From: Dryomyza anilis
Lineage: Eukaryota > Arthropoda > Insecta > Diptera > Dryomyzidae
Length of the DNA stretch: 64,000 bases
Direction: 5' to 3'
Assembly (NCBI GenBank): GCA_951804985.1
Contig: OX638136.1
Coordinates: forward strand, 2,297,852 to 2,361,851
Part shown: positions 30,475 through 41,385 of the stretch, in pieces
Layout of the letters: every line of letters begins with the position of its first letter
How positions within the stretch are numbered: the stretch's first letter is position 1
The notes under the pieces: generated by a model
Told to the model about the DNA's origin: nothing
Databases searched by the model: none
The model's input: the letters and a program-made list of their open reading frames with translations, nothing else
Translations under genes and position numbers: made by a program

Positions 30475-31566
30475 CTAAAAATATTTGGTCGTTGTCATAC
30501 CAACCCCAGCTCTTTTTTTATAATAATCCTCTTCCGCTCTTTTTACTATTTCTTCCAAACAAGCTTCCTCCAAATCTTCGGAGGTTAATTCAATATTAGA
30601 CTTTATAACTGGTTCATTTGTCGTCTCGACAATAGAAAAAGTTCCGCTAGCAAAATTATAGGTTACATCTTGTGAATTCGAATCGCTATCGCTGTACTTC
30701 CATGCTTGTATTCCTCGTTCTGCTAATGCCGACTGTGAATACTCTTCATCATCCAGAATATTTTGAGCAGACTCATATAGAGGTCGTTCTATTGAGGACG
30801 AAGTATTTTCCATATACTCCCTATCGTTCCAAATATCCTGAGCAGGTTGACAAACTTCAGAAAGGAATTGTTCTGGTAGGATAGTGCTGACTATTGGTGA
30901 TGGTGTACATTGGTGTGTAGTAAGTAAATACTCCTGTGAATACTCCTCAGTGTCCAGAATATTTTGAGCAGGCTCATATATAGAGCGATCTATTGGAGTT
31001 GAAGTATTTTCAATTAACTCCCTATCGTTCCAAATATCCTGAGCAGGTTGATAATCTTCAGAAAGGAATTGTTCTGGTAGGATAGGGCTGACTATTGGTG
31101 ATGGTGTGCATTGATGTGTTGATTCGATAGTTATAATACTATCATCGATATCGATGACATCAGGATCCACTCGCATCGATGGTCTGTTTGAAGAACTTCT
31201 TCTCCTTTTGGGTTGGTTAGCAAGTGGAGCAGCATTTCTCTTATTTATATTAGATGATGATGGTTGGTTGCATCTAATTTCATCTTCATCATCAGAGATA
31301 CTTATAATGCTTGAATTTTGTAGCCTGCTTGGTGCTGCTTGGAGTCTTGTTGGTGCGGCTGCATGATGCATGCTTGGTGCAGCTTGTTGTCTGATAGATA
31401 CTACTGCATGATGTATGCTTGGTGCTGCATGGTGGCTGCTAGGTGCTGCTGCTGCCCTGCGAGCGTCATAGTCCCTGAATGCCAATTTCTCGCCATTGCA
31501 TTCGGATTCATGCTTCGCTTTTAAAAATATATTGAAGATTTCTTTACACTTATTACACAGGAACAT
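30475..31566 (-). CDS. Right-end acidic protein whose N-terminus is shared with PolB through the TIR
   Basis: The first ATG at 31566 gives 363 residues. Residues 1 to ~122 (C2HC finger, Ala/His-rich repeats, acidic SISDDEDE patch, PKRRR) are encoded in the right TIR and nearly identical to the PolB N-terminus. The unique part is acidic and Ser/Thr-rich. It has a ~60-residue direct repeat beginning HQCTPSPIVSPILPEQFLSE and containing QPAQDIWNDRE and AQNILD.EEYSQ. No enzyme motif is seen. It might modulate PolB or replication-end binding by competing through the shared domain; that is inference. Confidence 0.8.
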   Translation of the reverse strand: MFLCNKCKEIFNIFLKAKHESECNGEKLAFRDYDARRAAAAPSSHHAAPSIHHAVVSIRQQAAPSMHHAAAPTRLQAAPSRLQNSSIISISDDEDEIRCNQPSSSNINKRNAAPLANQPKRRRSSSNRPSMRVDPDVIDIDDSIITIESTHQCTPSPIVSPILPEQFLSEDYQPAQDIWNDRELIENTSTPIDRSIYEPAQNILDTEEYSQEYLLTTHQCTPSPIVSTILPEQFLSEVCQPAQDIWNDREYMENTSSSIERPLYESAQNILDDEEYSQSALAERGIQAWKYSDSDSNSQDVTYNFASGTFSIVETTNEPVIKSNIELTSEDLEEACLEEIVKRAEEDYYKKRAGVGMTTTKYF

Positions 31567-33081
31567 GTTTGTATTGTTTTTTTGGTTTTGTTTTAAATTT
31601 AACAAAAAAAAGTTGATGAACTATATTTTATTTTTTTAATTCGATTTAAACAATAATTTTTTTAACACTTTATTTAAACTTTATATAAAATTTTACAAAC
31701 AATTTACTCAAGGCACACGTTACGCGGAGGAGCGATTTGTAACTGATTCAAAAAGAAAGAAAATCTAATCGAACTCGGACATTTCAGAATTTCCAAGGAT
31801 TATGTATTTTATCGAAAATGATCTCAACCCTAAATTAAAAAAAACAAAAACCATTCAATAACAATTTTATGATGGTTGCATTTACCTTTGTTCTATTGTA
31901 ATAACTAAAAAAGGTCAATATAAAAACGATCCCACACTGCGACAGACACGTTCACATTAAATTGACAGTTCAGTTTCGGACATTTTATGACAGGTTCAAG
32001 GATCACGTTTGTTCTTGAAAACGATCAATAGAAAAATCAATAGAAAACCTTTTTATTATCTTTTTTAATGACGTCATAAACTAGAAATTTTATGACGGTT
32101 GCATTTACCTTTGTTCTAACTAAAAAAGGTCAATATAAAAAACTATCCCATTTTTTTATTACGGTTGCATGAACCTTTGTTCTAACTAAAAATGGTAATA
32201 TAAAAAAAAACGATCCCACCCTCTGATATAATTAAAAAGGTCAACATAAAAAATATCCCACAATCTTCCAGTACCTGCGCTACGTATACATGAATTTTTT
32301 TCTCTGCATCTCTTGCAGACTCTCGCAAAAATACTGATCCCTCTCCGAGCATTTGCAGGCTCTCGCAAAAACACTGATCCCTCTCCGATCATTTGCAGAC
32401 TCTCGCAAAAACACTGATCCCTCTCCGATCATTTGTAGACTCTCGCCAAAACACTGATCCCACCCAATGCTTATACCTGAACCTGAAGCATGTATTCTTC
32501 AATCGAAAACTGTATGATACTAGTCTATAAAACTGATCCCATACATTACATGATACCAACAACAGCAAAATAAAAATACCAACATGAATTCCAACTAGTA
32601 ATCCCAAAATTATTCTAATAGGAATTCCAGCAAGTATATAAAAATACCAACATGAATTCCAACTAGTAATCCCAAAATTATTCTAATAGGAATTCCAGCA
32701 AGTATATAAAAATACCAACATGAATTCCAACTAGTAATCCCAAAATTATTCTAATAGGAATTCCAGCAAGTATTCTAACAAGTATTCCAATAGGAATTCC
32801 AGCAAGTATTTGCATAAACTGCGATTAAACGTAGCTTGGCGCTCTTTTTGCCAAAGGGCCTATGACAGAAGAATCAGGGGTCCCCTATCTATACTACTGC
32901 CTGCGGCGCTCTTTTTTGCCTGCGGCGCTCTTTAGGTCTACAATTGAATTGGATATCACAGTTAGAAGCCCAGTAGAATCCAACTAGATTCTCCAACTTC
33001 CAATTGGATCCAATTAGAATCCAATTGGATCCAATTGGAAGTTGGGGGCCAGATGCGAGGGGGTCCCCTATCTATACTACT
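31197..33081 (-). repeat. Polinton right terminal inverted repeat
   Basis: The inverse of 16180-18256. It holds the coding start of the right-end gene (31197-31566), then ~1.5 kb of non-coding DNA with the 40-bp (about 32320-32470) and 68-bp (about 32580-32770) iterons, and one full 183-bp terminal unit (32899-33081). Short ORFs there mirror those on the left and are not genes. Confidence 0.93.
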
Positions 33082-33087
33082 GCCCCT
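33082..33087. repeat. 6-bp target-site duplication GCCCCT, right copy (Polinton)
   Basis: Repeats 16174-16179. The undisrupted LTR at about 3070-3085 has a single GCCCCT followed by the same GATTCAGCCC. Confidence 0.92.
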
Positions 33088-34455
33088 GATTCAGCCCTTC
33101 GGCTCACTGCTACCCCTCGATCGGCTGCTTTAGCGCTCGGGTCAGCTCGGTTATTCTCGAATGTGCTGCTGTCGCCCCTCGGTTATCGTGTGGTTACGCG
33201 TTCGGCTGTCAGGTGCTCGTGTCTACTCGGCTTGTTGCTACTGCTCGGTTTCTCGTACTCTGCTACTGCTCGGTTCTCTTACGCTGTTACTGCTCGGCTC
33301 TCGTGCGCTCGTGCCTACTCGTTTCACTGCTACTGCTCGGTTCTCGTACTCTGCTACTGCTCGGTTCTCGTACGCTGTTACTGCTCGGCTCACTGCTACT
33401 GCTCGGTTCTCGTGCGCTGTTACTGCTCGGCACTCATACTCTGCTACTGTTCGGTTCTCGTACGCTGTTACTGCTCGGCTCTCGTGCGCTCGTGCCTACT
33501 CGTTTCACATTCGGTTCTCGAACGCGGTTACTACTCGGCTCACTGCTACTGCTCGTGCCTACTCGGCTCGCTTGGTTCGGCTTGGTGGTGACGCGCACGA
33601 AATGGACGTTCGCACCGCGTGGTCGGATAAAATTACACAACTTACCGCTAAGCCTCTTGTGGCCACTTTTGAGGTTATGGTCGTTCGGTCCCCTGCGCCT
33701 GTATCGCTGCTTTGCCACCACGATCCTCGTGGCGCACTTTTGTAGGTTAGGTTGACTCGTCTTCCCTGGGCACTTTGGCTCTGCTGCATTTAAATAAACT
33801 GAAGTTGTTGTTCGCCTTTGTTCGGTGTTTGGGTTCTGCTGCATTAAATAAAATGATTTTACATTCACTTTGTGTTGCTTGGCTCAACCACTATGACAGG
33901 TTCAACCACCACCGATTCAGCCTGTGTGTCGGGCAGAGAAACTTGACCTTTCTACTGCCGTTCCCAGCAGCGCTCGTCAACGCCGTACCAACCAAAGGAT
34001 AATTCTCAGCCTGCTTGAAACCTATACCTTTCTTTTCAGCTTCGATTATCTTTGCGTTGGTATGGGTTTGGTTCCTTGTTGTAGCCCGCTTTTCCTCCCA
34101 GGAGAAACTTACTACAACAACTCAGAACAATCTACTGTGTGTCTGCACTGTATCACGGTCGCCGACGAACTGCACGATGCTTCGGTTCTCGGCTTCTTCA
34201 TCACCGTCGGCTACTATGTTTCGTCGTAAATGCGGTGCACTCTCTCTTTCACGCACCTGCATGGTGCTTAGACCGGTTTTACACCATTCTCACCACGACG
34301 CCATTTGTTCCATGATCGTAGCTTTTATTCGTTACTTTGGCTACAGGCACCAGTGTTGCCCTCTTCTCATCAATTGTTCCCTCGGTGGCCCCCCTTTAAC
34401 TGCTGGAGGCGAGCAATGTGTGGGACAAATTTACCCCATAAATTTGTCCGTCACA
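33088..34455 (-). repeat. Element D 5' LTR, fragment 3 of 3
   Basis: Matches 3080-4748 of the other LTR, including the end GTCACA, with few substitutions. The internal tandem array (about 33233-33548) is roughly 300 bp shorter than in the other LTR. ORFs across it are repeat by-products. Confidence 0.9.
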
Positions 34456-35636
34456 ATGTTATATGGCTGCAGTAATAGAGCCCATCTTGCTAGACGACCA
34501 CTGGGTGATTTTAAAGTCATAAGCCACTTCAGAGGTTGGTGATCGGTAATTAACTTAATATCTGTACCTTTGATATATCCTCTAAACTTCTGAACTGCCC
34601 ATATAATTGCGAGTGCTTCCCTTTCTATAGTCGAGTAATTTCGCTCTGCATCGGATAGGAGCCTGCTGGCATATTCAATTAGGTGTTCATCTGGGCCCTA
34701 CCCCTGGAGCAGAACTGCCACAAATGCATAACCACTTGCGTCGGTCTTTAAAACAAACGGCATATTATCTTCGGCTTGCTTTAGTATAGGTGTTGTCGTT
34801 AACAAATATTTAAGTTTGTCAAATGCTTCTTGTTGTTCGGTTTTCCAATTCCATGTAACACTTTTCTTTGTAAGTTGAGATAAGGGTTTTGATATTTCTG
34901 CAAACTTTGGAATAAAGCGCCGATACCAAGAACAGGTTTGCAGAAAAGATAATACCTCCTTAACATTACGTGGCTCCTTACGACACTGGATTGCTTTAAT
35001 TTTATCTGTATCGACAGAAATTCCTTCTCGGGTAAGTAAATGCCCTAAATATTTGACTTCATTGCAGGCAAAGTGGCATTTGCTTTTGTTAGCCTTCAAA
35101 TTAAATTCACGCAAACGATCAAAAATACGCTGTAAATCAATTAAATGCTGCTCAAAACTTGACGAACAAGATATAATATCGTCGAGGTATACTAAAACTG
35201 TAGTTTCACCCAAGGAAATTTTGAATCTATCCATCATCCTTTGAAATGTTGCAGGAGCATTCCTTAATCCAAATGGCATTCGGGTGAATTTATACATTCC
35301 GAATGGTGTTACAAAAGCTGTCTTATCTTGATCATCTGCATTAACTCCGATTTGCCAATAACCAGATTGAAGGTCTAAAGTTGACATATAGTTTGTAGTT
35401 TTTGCTTCATGTAACAAACCATCTACCCTCGGCAGCGGATAACGGTCAGGATCGGTTATAGCATTTAAAGCTCTGTAATCGATGCATACACGTATTCCAC
35501 CTGTCTTTTTTGGAATCATCACGACTGGTGCTGCCCATGATGACTCACATTCAACAATAACTCCTGATTCTAACATTTTCTCTACTTCTTTCTTCAAGTC
35601 GATTTTTCGTTGGGGGGACAAGCGATAAGGTTGCAA
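34456..35636 (-). pseudogene. pol: Element C reverse transcriptase and RNase H (nonsense mutation, cut by D)
   Basis: RT is nearly intact (RVCIDYRALN, LDLQSGYWQI, PFGLRNAPATFQRMMD, YLDDIISCS), followed by the start of RNase H (LKTDASGYAFVAVLLQG). An in-frame TAG at 34695-34697 interrupts RNase H; the frame then stays open to 34456, where element D begins. The continuation is at 2586 and below. The linker to protease is in another frame, so a frameshift also exists near 35600. Confidence 0.88.
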
Positions 35637-36376
35637 TGCGATGGGTTCGTGTCTGCGGTGTTGATTTTGTGAACTGTATATGATGTAGGTTTGATAGGCT
35701 CAGTGAAAACATCGGCATTGGTCTGCAAAATTCCCTCCAATTGACATTTTTGTACCTCGGGTGAACCAAGGCCATCAGAATCTTTTAAAAACTCAAATAC
35801 AATTGAGTATAACGGAATAAATGCATCATCGTCTTCCGGTTCCCTCATTTTAATTGGTGGCGCAAATAATCTTGAATTCCTTGTTGGCGTTTCTGTTCCT
35901 ACAGGTATAGAATTACGAAAAATAGCCTGCACAGAATGTGGTGAATATGCGTTTCTTATACATTCTCGATCTACTTTACAGGATTTGGCAGCTGGCCCGT
36001 AATTTACCTCGGGACACATTTCGCACGAATCGATAATGGATTTCGGAGCTTCCTTATTTTCCATAAATTTTATAAAATGCGATATTTCATTACACCTCTT
36101 GCTAGTAGGTGACTCCAGTGCAGTTGACACAATGTGTTCGCCAGCGATGTCCATAGCAAACGTATTTATATCGATTGGCTTGGTAAACTCGAATTTTCTT
36201 TTTGGCTCGTCTTCAAAGTACCAGCAGCGTTGTGCCATATTTAAGACGATACCACTTTGCTCCATAAAATCTGCTCCAATCAGAGTGCGATTCTTTGTCG
36301 CATTCGGAAGCGATATTAATCGGATCTTCCTGATTCGATTTCCAACTGTCACGTCGCATATTGTTGACATAACCAT
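35594..36376 (-). pseudogene. pol: Element C protease C-terminus and protease-RT linker
   Basis: The frame begins with the end of a retropepsin-like domain (LPNATKNRTLIGADFMEQSGIVLNM) and continues as a Cys-containing linker of ~200 residues leading toward RT. It overlaps the gag/protease frame at 36349-36376 and the RT frame at 35594-35636. The frame changes are likely decay, although one could be a programmed shift. Confidence 0.65.
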
Positions 36377-37406
36377 TTGCGTCGTCGTCTACACTCTGCC
36401 AGAGTTATTTCTGCTTTGACGTCCTGGAAAATGCAGCCCTTGCTTGTCAAAATGCGTCGTAAATTCTCACTAGCAACGCTCGTTTTTGCACCGCTGTCAA
36501 AACACGCTTCACCCGTTAAACCGAACATCGTAATATGGACTGTTGGTATCGATCTACCAACGATGGTTGTTGACACAGTGTTAAATGCCAAATGCTGAGG
36601 ACTTTCTTTAGTGTGTGTGCTGCACTTTGGACAGTTGGATCGATATACACCGCAACCGTAACAAGAAAATATAGGTCCTCGCTTGGGTTGTATCTTTTGA
36701 ATCGCTTGAGATGACTGTGACTGTTGCTCTTTCTTCTTTTTAAAGCAAACATCAGCAGTGTGACCACGAAGTCTACAAAAGGAGCACCTTGCGCTTTTAT
36801 CGCCATCACTTTTATCACCAAATTTGGTTGACGATACTTCTTTCGATTCAAGGAAAAATAACTCTGCATCTCTGCAGGACGCTATTAATTGTTCGCACGT
36901 CTCTACTGATTTACGACTAACGCGCTCTCGAATCTTAATTGATAAAAGGCCGTATATCATGTTGAGTTGTATTGTTTCGTTAATTTGTTCCTTAAGTTGC
37001 GAAAACTGGACGCGTTTCTTGCATATGAAACTGTCTGTCGGCTCTTTATCTGCTGCTTTTACTCGAATATGCTTTGGAAGATTCTCCAGTCTGGATTTGG
37101 TGGCGAAAAGGTGGTCCGTATGAGCTTTACAGCCTCTTCGAACGTACGCACCGATTCTTTTAAACCGATCCACCAACTTGCCGCGTAGCCTTCCAAAAGC
37201 AGAGGCATGCCACGCACCGCATCGTCGTCAGATATGCGCTCTATATCTTTGTACACAGAAAACGCAGCTATGAACTCTTCCACTGTAGTCAGATCGCGCT
37301 GTCTTCGAAACCGCGCCGAGCATCTTGTGTAGGAACCTGATTTAGCGCTATTTCCGCCAATTGCCGTCAAAATTTGTGTGAACTGTTCCGTCGAAAAACT
37401 TGCCAT
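36349..37406 (-). pseudogene. gag: Element C Gag and protease N-terminus (frameshifted)
   Basis: The first ATG after the primer site is at 37406. The capsid-like region contains LTTVEEFIAAFSVYKDIERISDD and GYAASWWIGLKESV, a pattern of mdg3/CsRn1-type Gypsy gags. The frame changes near 37080-37110, then continues to a CCHC knuckle (CSFCRLRGHTADVC), a Cys-rich stretch and the protease active site FDSGAKTSV near 36520. The frameshift makes it non-functional. Confidence 0.8.
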
Positions 37407-37514
37407 GATTTGTCCGTGTTTACTTGATAATGAATGTTCTACTTCCAGTGAGGAGGAATCCACCGAAGAGCGATTGTGTTCCACAGATGTAATTTCTTCA
37501 AAATTCTTAGCCGC

Positions 37515-37530
37515 TAGGTTGGGCGCCAAT
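37515..37530 (-). promoter_or_regulatory. Element C primer-binding site
   Basis: The minus strand reads ATTGGCGCCCAACCTA directly after the LTR. TGGCGCCCAAC is the classical tRNA-Lys-type primer site of gypsy-like elements. Confidence 0.75.
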
Positions 37531-37885
37531 AAAGCAGGTCTGGGGTTTCTGCTGCGTAGTTGACTGGGGTTCTCAGCACCATTTATAATAATAAAACGAT
37601 TGTAGTTCTTTTTAAGAATTGTTCAAGAAAATTTATTGACAATTGAAAATTAAATATGTTGATAACTAAAACAATTTCCGTCCGAAATAATATCGGACTG
37701 GAATATTGTAAGTATGATAAAGTTATTTTAAAACTGAGCTCAATTTGAAAAATATCAAGGTTTTTTATACAATTTTTAAAAAATTGTTAAATGAAAACAT
37801 ACTTGAATTATAATTTAAACAAAATAATTAAGTGTATAAACATAAAGTGTAAAATTAATAATTTAACAGAATACATCTTGTTTCA
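37531..37885 (-). repeat. Element C 5' LTR
   Basis: Matches 1966-2304, with about 15 extra bases near 37685 that contain an ATAATATCGGAC-type segment. It is flanked on the right by AGATTAAA (37886-37893). Confidence 0.85.
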
Positions 37886-38438
37886 AGATTAAATAACAAA
37901 CGAAATAAAAAGAAAATAGGAAATTTATTTAATATTAAACTCAGATAAGTAAATAAAAAATTTCTAAAATTAATATGAAACGAAATTTAAATTTAAAAAA
38001 TTTTAGAACTTTTAAAATATCATTTTCATTTTAAAATTTAAATGAGAATAAAATAACATTTAGAAGATTTTGAAAATTTGAAATATTTTTTTTTTATTCT
38101 TATAACATGGTCAATTTAATAAAAAATTTAACATTATTAAAAAAAATATCTGATTTTAGTCAATAGATTTAAAATTTAGAAAATTTATAATATTTTTTTT
38201 ACCATTGTGGAGCCACGTGAACTATGGAAATAAATTGGGATTTTTTTGTCGTTGATAAATATATCGCGGAATTGGAATAATTACAATTAGCAGAAACATA
38301 CTAGGGCAGTTGGAAAGATTTAAGGATAAATTGTGGGTTCAAATTAGCCACGAAGTAAATAATTAAGAACATTTACAATTAATAAAAAATAAAGTTAATA
38401 ACACAAAGGTTTTTTCTAAAGTAAAAGGAGTAGATGTC
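37886..38438 (+). other. Element B leader, continuation of first copy (non-coding)
   Basis: AT-rich leader that continues 1965 and is repeated at about 39291-39838. The repeated gag start contains a stop at 38364-38366 where the second copy has a Lys codon. Confidence 0.7.
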
Positions 38439-38763
38439 GTGTTCGAAGAATTAATATATTTCTTGGAACACAAAAGTGAGAAAAAAATAAAAGATATAGA
38501 AGGCTGGAAAGGCGAATTTGCAGCATTAACTAAAAAAATAAACGATAAATTAGCAGAAAAACAGGAGTTGTTAGACCACGCCTGCGGTAAAGAGGCGGAT
38601 AACGAAAAATTAAGAGCATTGTTGAAAGATAAAGATATTTCTGATGAATCAGTAGCTAGGGCACTACAACAAAGATTAGAATTCAAATCAGTCGAAGAGA
38701 CAAATAACAAAGTAAGGTAATTGGATTCGAAAATCAGATTTTTAGAGGCGGAAGTGAACTTAG
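38439..38763 (+). pseudogene. gag: Element B gag start, duplicated and truncated copy
   Basis: The sequence encodes the same helical N-terminal Gag segment as 39703-40119 (FEELIYFLEHKSEKKIKDIEGWKGEF) with scattered changes. It ends at GAAGTGAACTTAG (38763), where it joins a truncated LTR instead of the rest of gag. It is part of an internal tandem duplication of element B. Confidence 0.75.
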
Positions 38764-39045
38764 TGATGATAGTACTCAATTTATTGTGAAATTAAAAAAA
38801 TACGAGGTGTTATGTAGAAGTTAAGTATAGACTAAAAATCAATTGTTTCCGATAAGCCGAAGTATCCAATTCTAAAAAATAGTTATACGTATAAGTGTAA
38901 AAACCCTTTAAAAACGAAATAAAGTGTCGAAAGTAAAAAGACTCAAGTTTTATTAAATAATAAACACATAAAAAAAGGAGACTTAGTAAGTATAAAAAGG
39001 AACAAGGAAGTTAAAGTCCTAGTAGGAGGACATTAACATACAACA
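38764..39045 (+). repeat. Element B truncated LTR (last ~280 bp)
   Basis: It matches the second half of the B LTR from about 1460 to 1740 and ends in the same ACATACAACA. The first ~290 bp of the LTR are absent, so it is not a product of normal integration. Confidence 0.85.
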
Positions 39046-39702
39046 TTTTGGAGCAGCCGGTTTCTCAAACAACGCTCTCAGGGACCAAAAAAGGACCATA
39101 GAAGGAAGAAAAGGACTAAAAATCACAAAATAAATGGTGATTATTTAATTTTTCTTTTAAAAAAAAAAATTTGTAAAAAATACGTGAGTAACAGCAGAAA
39201 ATTTAAACATTTATTTCAGTGTTTAATAAAGTAATAAATACAAATTGAATAAATAAATATACAAATGGAAATTAAATAAATAAAGATTAAATAACAAACT
39301 AAATAAAAAGAAAATAGGAAATTTATTTAATATTAAACTCAGATAAGTAAATAAAATTTTTTCTAAAATTAATATGAAACGGAATTTAAATTTAAAAAAT
39401 TTTAGAACATTTTAAATATCATTTTCATTTTAAAATTTAAATGAGAATAAAATAACATTTTAAAGATTTTGAAAATTTGAAATATTTTTTTTTATTCTTA
39501 TAACATTTAATTAAAAATTTAACATTATTAAAAAAAATATCTGATTTTAGTTAACAGATTTAAAATTTAGAAATTTTTTTTTTTTTTTTTTTTAACATTG
39601 TGGAGCCACGTGAACAATGGAAATGAATTGGGATTTTTTTGTCGTTGATAAATATATCGCGGAATTGGAATAATTACAGTTAGCAGAAACATACTAGGGC
39701 AA
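39046..39702 (+). other. Element B primer-binding site and leader (second copy)
   Basis: TTTTGGAGCAGCCGG follows the truncated LTR, with one base changed from the first primer site (TTTTGGCGCAGCCGG). The AT-rich leader repeats that of the first copy and includes a long T tract near 39580. Confidence 0.7.
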
Positions 39703-41227
39703 TTGGACAGGTTTACGGATAAATTGTGGGTTCAAATTAGCCTCAAGGTAAATAATAAAGAACATTTACAATTAATAAAAAATAAAGTTAATAACACAAA
39801 GGTTTTTTCTAAAGTAGAAGGAGTAGATGTCGTGTTCGAAGAATTAATATATTTCTTGGAACACAAAAGTGAGAAAAAAATAAAAGATATAGAAGGCTGG
39901 AAAGGCGAGTTTGCAGCATTAACTAAAAAAATAAACGATAAAATAGCAGAAAAACAGGAGTTGTTAGACCACGCCTGCGGTATAGAGGCGGAAAACGAAA
40001 AATTAAGAGCATTGTTGAAAGATAAAGATATTTCTGATGAATCAGTAGCTAGGGCACTATGTCAACAACCAAGATTAGAATTCAAATCAGTCGAAGAGGC
40101 AAATAACAAAGTAAAGTAATTGGATTCGAAAATCAGATTTTTAGAGGCGGAAGTGAACTTAGCACACGAAACATCGTTATACCATAAAGAAGCTTTCAAA
40201 ATAGAAGAAAATTTATAAAACATAACATCAGATAGAACAATAAATGAAATGCCTACAGACGATATTTCGAAATCTGGTCCCTGTGTTCAAGGGCGAAGAT
40301 TCACCGTTCCTAAAAACGGACCTTCTTAGATTTATAGATGGTTGTAAGGCAGCGAACCTTAAAATAAGTGAAGAAAATCAAGAAGAATTCATGATATGCG
40401 TAAAACTGCGTCTTGATGGGGATGCATACGAATTAGTGAGGACCAAGAAAATCAATGATTTGAATGCATTATTTGAATTACTTAAAAGATTAATGTATAA
40501 AAATAAAAACCTGCCAACGGACATTTTTAACACGGAACTATTAAATTCTGTGCTAACAGCATTTAAAGTGGGAGTGAGTGACCCGACTGTAAAGATACTA
40601 CTGTTAAGTACCAAGGCAGATAATTTAAATGATTTATTAGACGAAGCGTTAAGGGCAGAGGCCACATTACTGAGGGGGCAGAGATTACCGGAGGAACTGT
40701 ATAGTTTTGAAAAAAGACCGAATGGAACCTCAGTTAGTAAAAATAATCAAGAAACTGATATTATAAATTCACGACAAGATAGGGGTAAAAGTCAACATAA
40801 TAGAAATAATGGGAATACAGGGGGTACCATGAAAAAGGGCACAGTCTGTTCATTTTGCACAAGACCAGGACACACAAGGGATGACTGTTATTTGCGAAAA
40901 ATACACCATTTTCCAGAGAATGTAAGAAATACGGACATGAATCGAGTTGGAGATGTGGATCAAATAGACTGGAAGAACGCCTGGAGAACCAACAACAACC
41001 ATATCAGAATCAGCAGTACCAAATGGGTTATAGAGGACTTCAGAATAATGGCTATCAAAACCAACAGCAGCAAAATCAGAATCCGCAAGACAGCAATACT
41101 CGTAATAATAGAAATAATAATACTAATAATGGAAATGGAAAATAATAACCCGTTTAGAAATAACAACAGTAATAACGATAATGAAATAATAGGATATGTT
41201 ATGGGTGTGGTCAAGTCGGCCATATGA
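39703..41227 (+). pseudogene. gag: Element B Gag
   Basis: Two open stretches (39703-40119 and 40244-41227) are separated by a stop and a short gap, so the frame is broken. The second stretch has the errantivirus capsid-like start FRNLVPVFKGEDSP and a run of helices to residue ~150. A CCHC knuckle (CSFCTRPGHTRDDC) lies near residue 205, followed by an Asn-rich tail. A second knuckle appears in a shifted frame near 41200. Confidence 0.75.
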
Positions 41228-41385
41228 CAGCGGATTGCCAAGAAGAATTTTGTGCCAAACGGTAATAACACTCACAATAAGGGAGACTACCAGGGGCCCA
41301 GTCAAGGCCAGTAATCTGGGGTCCCGTTAATATTAGTAAACTTCGGTGAAAGGTAGAAATAGTAGATCATACGCCAAAGGATACT

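Larger units (their letters stand above)
16180..33081. mobile_element. Polinton/Maverick F, complete 16.9-kb element
   Basis: The ends are AGTAGTATAG and its inverse CTATACTACT, 5'-AG termini as expected for Polintons. The 6-bp duplication GCCCCT (16174-16179 and 33082-33087) is also the Polinton size, and the empty site is seen in the other D LTR at 3070-3085. The TIRs are ~2 kb. It encodes the Polinton core set: PolB, integrase, packaging ATPase, adenovirus-like protease, major capsid, penton and small virion-type proteins. I found no stop codon or frameshift in these genes. Replication is expected to be protein-primed with integrase-mediated insertion, and virion formation is plausible from the gene set. 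It is younger than element D. Confidence 0.95.
2587..34455 (-). mobile_element. Gypsy-type LTR retrotransposon D with extra Ulp1-like ORF (minus strand)
   Basis: The outer ends are TGTAACGAAC at 2587 and GTCACA at 34455, flanked by ATGT on both sides. On the minus strand the order is 5' LTR (34455 to 12242, itself holding a LINE and a Polinton), primer-binding site, gag, pol in the -1 frame, an additional ORF with a C48-type cysteine protease, polypurine tract and 3' LTR (4748-2587). Its own sequence is about 11.5 kb. Gag, pol and the protease ORF are open, and the two LTRs differ by few substitutions outside a repeat array, so it is a young insertion. The nested insertions in its 5' LTR must now prevent normal transcription. 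Confidence 0.9.
1966..37885 (-). mobile_element. Gypsy-type LTR retrotransposon C (minus strand), interrupted
   Basis: It is bounded by a pair of ~340-355 bp LTRs (about 1966-2304 and 37531-37885). AGATTAAA flanks both sides (1961-1968 and 37886-37893), and the uninterrupted B sequence reads across at 39291. Edges are uncertain by a few bases. On the minus strand it reads 5' LTR, a TGGCGCCCAAC primer site, gag with a zinc knuckle, DSG protease, RT (YLDD), RNase H (cut by element D) and a heavily deleted integrase. It is a non-functional copy. The gag resembles the mdg3/CsRn1 side of Gypsy, a weak assignment. Confidence 0.85.

Noticed and set aside
32990..33760. Corresponding ORFs in the D 5' LTR fragment
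   Set aside because: Same tandem array; one of them also starts inside the Polinton TIR, so it cannot be a conserved gene.
38363..38779. Minus-strand 138-codon ORF
   Set aside because: Antisense to the duplicated gag start of B; hydrophobic composition results from reading Lys/Glu codons backwards.
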